Source: Abiotrophia defectiva_A | Lineage (GTDB): Bacteria > Bacillota > Bacilli > Lactobacillales > Aerococcaceae | NCBI GenBank assembly: GCA_963546405.1 | Contig: CAUUNL010000059.1 | Span: 1 to 10,377, forward strand | Length of the DNA stretch: 10,377 bases | Direction of reading: 5' to 3' | In this document: piece after piece, positions 6,597 to 10,377 of the stretch | Layout: every line of letters begins with the position of its first letter | How positions within the stretch are numbered: position 1 is the first letter of the stretch | Notes under the pieces: model-generated | The model's input: only the letters and a program-made list of their open reading frames with translations | The model's database searches: none | What the model was told of the DNA's origin: nothing | Translations under genes and position numbers: made by a program

Positions 6597-7514
6597 GTGT
6601 CAAAATTCGATAAGTACAAAGGAATTATCCCAGCCTTCTATGCCTGCTATGACGATGAAGGCAATATCAGTCCAGAACGCACCCAAGCCCTAGCTAAGCA
6701 TTACCTGGAAGTAGGGGTCAAAGGTCTCTACGTTGGCGGTTCGTCTGGCGAGTGTATCTACCAAAATGTAGAAGAGCGCAAGCTAGTCTTAGAATATGTC
6801 ATGAAGGCAGTTGGTGGCAAGATGACCATCATTGCCCACGTCGCGGCTGCCTCCACACGTGATTCAGTTGAGTTAGCAAAGCATGCGGAAAGCCTAGGGG
6901 TAGATGCCTTAGCAGCCATCCCACCAATTTACTTCCGCCTACCAGAACATTCCATTAAGGATTACTGGAATGCCATGATTGATGCGACAGAGCTTGACTT
7001 CATCATTTATAACATTCCGCAGCTATCAGGCTATGCTTTGACTCCTAGCATGTTCAAGTCCATGTTGGAAAACCCTAAAGTGATAGGGGTTAAGAACTCT
7101 TCAATGCCAGTCCAAGACTTAATCACTTGGAAGTTGACAGCTGGTGACCGCGAAGTCGTTGTTTTCAACGGTCCAGATGAACAATTCATCGGCGGTCGTG
7201 TCATGGGGGCTGATGGGGGAATCGGTGGTACCTATGGGGTAATGCCAGAACTCTTCTTAGCAGCTAATGCAGCTCTAGAAGCGGGCGATTTAGCCCTAGC
7301 CTTTACGATTCAAGGCCGCATTGATGAAATCATCTTCACCTTGGTAAGTGGTAAAGCTAACCTCTATGCCGTACAGAAAGAAATCCTCAAGCGTGAAGGC
7401 CTCAACTGTGGTTCTGTTCGCCCACCATTAACAGGGGTTGGCCCAGAAGACCTAGCCGTTGTTGACAAGGCGCACGCCATGATCAAAGCCGCTCGGGCGG
7501 AATTTGTTAAATAA
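6597..7514 (+). CDS. nanA: N-acetylneuraminate lyase (GTG start)
   Basis: Cleaves N-acetylneuraminate into N-acetylmannosamine and pyruvate, the committing step of the pathway. The 305-aa class I aldolase of the DapA/NanA TIM-barrel family has the pyruvate-carboxylate loop GGSSGE (47-52), the catalytic tyrosine in IYNIPQL (Tyr138) and the Schiff-base lysine in VIGVKNSS (Lys166). The conserved FYACYDDEG near the N-terminus and the FNGPDEQF and GGIGGTYG stretches are those of sialate lyases rather than dihydrodipicolinate synthases, and the operon agrees. It starts at GTG 6597, with AAAGGAG at 6582-6588 placed 8 nt upstream; no in-frame ATG lies near. In the pneumococcus the symbol nanA is used for the sialidase, so names clash with the next gene. 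Confidence 0.95.
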   Translation: MSKFDKYKGIIPAFYACYDDEGNISPERTQALAKHYLEVGVKGLYVGGSSGECIYQNVEERKLVLEYVMKAVGGKMTIIAHVAAASTRDSVELAKHAESLGVDALAAIPPIYFRLPEHSIKDYWNAMIDATELDFIIYNIPQLSGYALTPSMFKSMLENPKVIGVKNSSMPVQDLITWKLTAGDREVVVFNGPDEQFIGGRVMGADGGIGGTYGVMPELFLAANAALEAGDLALAFTIQGRIDEIIFTLVSGKANLYAVQKEILKREGLNCGSVRPPLTGVGPEDLAVVDKAHAMIKAARAEFVK

Positions 7515-7540
7515 GCACTCACACTATTCAAGACCTGACT

Positions 7541-7585
7541 GCTAGGGTGCTAGCTTTATGCTAGATACCCTGGTAGCCAGATTTT
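7541..7585 (+). terminator. Weak hairpin after the lyase gene, possible terminator or attenuator
   Basis: CTAGC 7550-7554 pairs with GCTAG 7560-7564 around the loop TTTAT. AGGGT 7544-7548 pairs with ACCCT 7567-7571 below a one-base bulge, and GCT 7541-7543 can pair with AGC 7575-7577. A short TTTT run at 7582-7585 follows. The T-run is short and offset, so read-through into the sialidase gene is likely. No other clear structure or open frame was seen in the 114-nt gap at 7515-7628. Confidence 0.4.
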
Positions 7586-7614
7586 GTCGTATCAGCAACC
7601 CAAAATCCCTATAA

Positions 7615-7622
7615 TTTGGAGG
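7615..7622 (+). promoter_or_regulatory. Ribosome binding site deciding the sialidase start
   Basis: TTTGGAGG ends 6 nt before ATG 7629, fixing the start that gives the complete YSIRK-type signal peptide. Confidence 0.8.
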
Positions 7623-7628
7623 CTTAAC

Positions 7629-10377
7629 ATGAGTAAACAAGCAAAAGATCTTTTCAATCGTCGGTCTCGTTTCGCTATTCGTAAATTAGCGACGGGAGTC
7701 TTCTCAGTTGTTATTGGACATGTCCTATTTTTATCACCTCAAACGAGTGTTTCAGCTCAAGAAATCCCTCAAACAAGCCCAACAGAGGCTATTAGCCAAC
7801 CTGAAAATGTAAACGTTTCCGAAAGTGGCGATGTGCTTTCTGAAACTAATAGACAAGATGTAAATGCTGTATCTGAAAGGGCAGAGGAAAAACCTACTGA
7901 TAATACGACAGATACCGGGCCAGGTGAGACACAAGATGAACAATTGCGAAGAGATGAAATTGTTCGTGATGTGGGACGAGAGAATCAAGTTTTAGAGCAA
8001 GACGATTTGGAGACAAATAGTGAAAACAATCAACGAGTAGATTTATCCCAGCATCTTGAAACTCTAAAAAAACTTACTAACGCTACGATTCATATGGAAT
8101 TTAAGCCCAGTGAACAGGCTCCGCAGTTCTACAATCTTTTTTCTGTTTCTAGCAATAAGTATGCCAATGAGTATTTTACTTTAGCTGTTAATAAAGGCAC
8201 GGCTGTAGTGGAGGGGAGAGGACGACAAGGGGAACAATTCTATGGAAGTTTTAATGATGCTCTACTCAAGGTAATCCCAGGTAAATGGAATTCAGTGACC
8301 TTCACCGTAGAAAGACCGGATCCTAGTCAGGCAGCAGGTCAAGTACGTCTTTATGTCAATGGCGTACTATCTCGAACGAGTCCGGTCTCCGGGAAATTCT
8401 TGAGTGATATGCCTGATTTAACTGATGTCCAAATTGGGAAGACGCGTCGTGCTAAGGATCTTCGTTGGGGTAGTGATTTGAAAGTCCGTAATTTAACGAT
8501 TTATAATCGAGTATTGACGCAAGAAGAAGTGGCAGAACGCAGTCAATTATTACAAAGAGAACCATTGAAAATGACTCCTGCGCCAGGGGCAGAAATTTCT
8601 GACAAGCAGGATGTCTTCGCAAGTGGCAGAAATGGGCGACCAAGCTCAGATGGGATTGCCAGCTATCGGATCCCGGCTTTGCTTAAAACTGATAAGGGGA
8701 CTTTAATTGCCGCAGCCGATGAGCGTCGTCTTCACGCTTCTGACTGGGGCGATATTGGGATGGTTGTTCGTCGTAGTGAAGACGGCGGTAAGACTTGGGG
8801 TGACCGCATCCATATTGCCAACTTGCGCGATAATCCTAATCCAGAGCGCGCAGATCAAGCATCTCCAGTTACCATTGACCAAGTGCTAGTTCAAGACCCA
8901 ACCACTAAACGCATTTTCTCTATTTACGATATGTTCCCAGAAGGCCGAGGTATCTTCGGTATGTCAGAACATAAGGAAACTATGTATCAGACCATTGACG
9001 GTAAGACTTATCAAGTTCTCTATCGAGAAGGGGAGCAAGGTCTCTACACTATTCGCGAGCAAGGGTATGTCTATGCACCTGATGGAACCAAGACAGACTA
9101 TCGAGTAGTGGTGGATCCGGTAAAACCAAAATATGAAGACAAAGGAGACATCTACCAAGGTGAGAATCTCTTAGGTAATGTCTACTTTACTAGCAATAAG
9201 ACCTCACCATTCCGTGTAGCTAAAGACAACTATCTCTGGTTATCATACAGTGATGATGATGGCAAGACCTGGTCAGCGCCACGTGATATTACGCCAATAG
9301 TTAAACCTGACTGGATGAAATTCTTGGGGGTAGGTCCAGGAACCGGGACTGTTTTGCGTACAGGACCACACGCAGGACGCTTATTAGTTCCAACCTATTC
9401 AACCAATTTTGCTTCTCATCTCAGAGGTTCACAATCATCCCGACTTATTTATTCTGATGATCATGGAGAAACCTGGCACATGGGAGAGGCGGTTAATGAT
9501 GGACGCCAGGTTGACGGTAAGACCTTAGATTCAAGTACTATGGATGATTACTGGCATCAAAATACTGAAGCGTCTGCTGTTCAACTCGATAATGGTCAAG
9601 TTAAGCTCTTTATGCGTGGTCTTTCAGGAGATCTTCAAGTAGCGACTAGTCATGATGGTGGACGTACTTGGGACAAGACAGTTACTCGTTACCGTGATGT
9701 GCATGACTCATATGTCCAACTAGCGGCCATATCTACCCACTATCAAGGTCAAGAATATATCGTACTTACTAATGCCAATGGGCAAGGTAATTCTCGAACT
9801 GAAGGAACTATTCGACTTGCCCGAGTAGAGGCGGATGGGAGTCTGACTTGGCTTCATCATCGTCTGATTCAATCGGGGGCATATGCATATAATTCTGTAC
9901 AAGAAATAGTTCCAGGTACCTATGGAATTCTCTATGAGCACAAAGAAGGGACTCAAAATGACTTTACCCTGTCTTATAAGACGGTGAATTGGGACTTCAT
10001 TACTAAAGATCCAATTCAAGCCCGTCTCGTTAAAGCACTAAATACAGAGAACTTCGATGGTAATATTTTTGCGGTTAACTTCGATCATGAAGTCTTAGTT
10101 AATGATTCTCCTGTATTGACACTTTCAAATGGGAAGACGGCACACTTCTACACTCAGCTATCTAGCAAGACATTGCTTTTCACAGCAGAGGCAGTAACTG
10201 ACAGAGTAAGTATCACTGGCTTACAGTCTGGACATATTGAAAGTTTGCATGGATTACCTGTTGAGGTAGAAGGAATTACCTTGCCGTATAGTTCAACAGA
10301 ACCAACAAACCCAGTGACACCAGATCCAGTAGAGCCAACAAACCCAGTGACGCCGGATCCAGTAGAGCCAACGAACC
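7629..10377 (+). CDS. nanA: Cell-surface exo-alpha-sialidase, pneumococcal NanA type, 3' end missing
   Basis: Releases terminal sialic acid from host glycoconjugates at the cell surface. The 916 visible codons stay open to the window edge. Residues 1-43 are a YSIRK-type signal (RFAIRKLATG at 14-23, cleavage after VSA). An acidic Q/E/N-rich linker spans about 44-136, and a sialic-acid-binding LamG-like module (CBM40 type) about 137-308. The six-bladed propeller domain spans about 330-790. SYRIP has Arg347, and Asp372 lies in HASDWGD. Asp boxes are at 383-390, 541-548, 609-616 and 674-681. Glu647, Arg663, Arg723 and nucleophile Tyr754 complete the active site, matching NanA positions as I recall them (the last two offset by 2). 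A beta-rich region follows, then 11-residue Pro-rich repeats from 891. An LPXTG sorting signal is expected beyond the window. Confidence 0.95.
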   Translation, partial: MSKQAKDLFNRRSRFAIRKLATGVFSVVIGHVLFLSPQTSVSAQEIPQTSPTEAISQPENVNVSESGDVLSETNRQDVNAVSERAEEKPTDNTTDTGPGETQDEQLRRDEIVRDVGRENQVLEQDDLETNSENNQRVDLSQHLETLKKLTNATIHMEFKPSEQAPQFYNLFSVSSNKYANEYFTLAVNKGTAVVEGRGRQGEQFYGSFNDALLKVIPGKWNSVTFTVERPDPSQAAGQVRLYVNGVLSRTSPVSGKFLSDMPDLTDVQIGKTRRAKDLRWGSDLKVRNLTIYNRVLTQEEVAERSQLLQREPLKMTPAPGAEISDKQDVFASGRNGRPSSDGIASYRIPALLKTDKGTLIAAADERRLHASDWGDIGMVVRRSEDGGKTWGDRIHIANLRDNPNPERADQASPVTIDQVLVQDPTTKRIFSIYDMFPEGRGIFGMSEHKETMYQTIDGKTYQVLYREGEQGLYTIREQGYVYAPDGTKTDYRVVVDPVKPKYEDKGDIYQGENLLGNVYFTSNKTSPFRVAKDNYLWLSYSDDDGKTWSAPRDITPIVKPDWMKFLGVGPGTGTVLRTGPHAGRLLVPTYSTNFASHLRGSQSSRLIYSDDHGETWHMGEAVNDGRQVDGKTLDSSTMDDYWHQNTEASAVQLDNGQVKLFMRGLSGDLQVATSHDGGRTWDKTVTRYRDVHDSYVQLAAISTHYQGQEYIVLTNANGQGNSRTEGTIRLARVEADGSLTWLHHRLIQSGAYAYNSVQEIVPGTYGILYEHKEGTQNDFTLSYKTVNWDFITKDPIQARLVKALNTENFDGNIFAVNFDHEVLVNDSPVLTLSNGKTAHFYTQLSSKTLLFTAEAVTDRVSITGLQSGHIESLHGLPVEVEGITLPYSSTEPTNPVTPDPVEPTNPVTPDPVEPTN
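7808..7821 (+). promoter_or_regulatory. Intragenic cre-like site in the sialidase gene
   Basis: TGTAAACGTTTCCG matches the cre consensus TGWAARCGYTWNCW in 13 of 14 positions (last base G instead of A/T). It lies about 180 nt inside the sialidase coding sequence, in the low-complexity linker region. CcpA bound inside genes is known to block elongating polymerase. Whether this site is used is inference; chance occurrence in this AT-rich linker is possible. Confidence 0.45.
10299..10377 (+). repeat. 33-bp tandem repeat encoding EPTNPVTPDPV, cut by window end
   Basis: Two full units (10299-10331 and 10332-10364) and the start of a third (10365-10377) encode the 11-residue unit EPTNPVTPDPV in frame. 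Units differ only at third codon positions. Proline-rich repeats of this kind usually span the cell wall between the catalytic part and the LPXTG anchor of surface proteins. The total copy number cannot be seen. Confidence 0.92.

Noticed and set aside
6588..6602. cre-like sequence around AAACG at the lyase start
   Set aside because: It has about four mismatches to the consensus, far worse than the sites at 28 and 7808.
7584..7615. Own promoter for the sialidase (TTGTCG and TATAAT at 7610-7615)
   Set aside because: The spacer would be about 20 nt and the transcript would begin at or within the ribosome site GGAGG, leaving about 7 nt of leader.
7752..10019. Minus-strand open frames within the sialidase gene
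   Set aside because: They oppose a well-supported coding frame with full catalytic motifs, lack ribosome sites and show no recognisable domain.
1..10377. CRISPR array, tRNA, rRNA, insertion sequence or phage genes
   Set aside because: No spaced direct repeats, tRNA-like folds, transposase or phage motifs were seen; the only tandem repeat is the Pro-rich array in the sialidase.

Overview
The window carries a sialic acid scavenging locus from a low-to-mid GC Gram-positive bacterium, most likely a Lactobacillales member (Streptococcus, Aerococcaceae or a relative). The reasons are strong AGGAGG-type ribosome binding sites, CcpA-type cre boxes, an ABC sugar importer without its own ATPase as in pneumococcal SatABC, and a surface sialidase with a YSIRK-type signal peptide that closely resembles pneumococcal NanA. 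The species cannot be fixed from the sequence alone. All genes are on the + strand and tightly spaced.

Layout: a promoter with an overlapping cre box (1-41) drives a ROK-family ManNAc kinase (74-958), an RpiR-family regulator (971-1804) and a solute-binding protein (1801-3099, overlapping the regulator by ATGA). A 221-nt gap follows, which holds a roughly 145-nt imperfect hairpin ending in a T-tract (3140-3291). After it come two ABC permeases (3321-4202, 4222-5055), ManNAc-6-P 2-epimerase (5064-5750), a small three-helix membrane protein of unknown function (5783-6106), a YhcH/NanQ-type sugar anomerase-like protein (6136-6579) and N-acetylneuraminate lyase (6597-7514). A 114-nt gap with a weaker hairpin separates these from a large cell-surface sialidase (7629 to beyond the window end), cut off inside a Pro-rich tandem repeat.

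How the genes work together: the surface sialidase releases sialic acid from host glycans. The binding protein and two permeases import it, probably powered by a shared MsmK-type ATPase encoded elsewhere. The YhcH protein may speed anomer interconversion. The lyase splits Neu5Ac into ManNAc and pyruvate, the ROK kinase phosphorylates ManNAc, and NanE converts ManNAc-6-P to GlcNAc-6-P. NagA and NagB are not in the window and must be elsewhere. The RpiR protein is the probable sialate-pathway regulator, and two good cre matches (one on the promoter, one inside the sialidase gene) suggest CcpA repression.

The basic pathway is well known. The less ordinary parts are the large structured element between binding protein and permeases, a binding protein that appears to lack a lipobox, the intragenic cre, and the unassigned small membrane protein. 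I do not see a wholly new system here.
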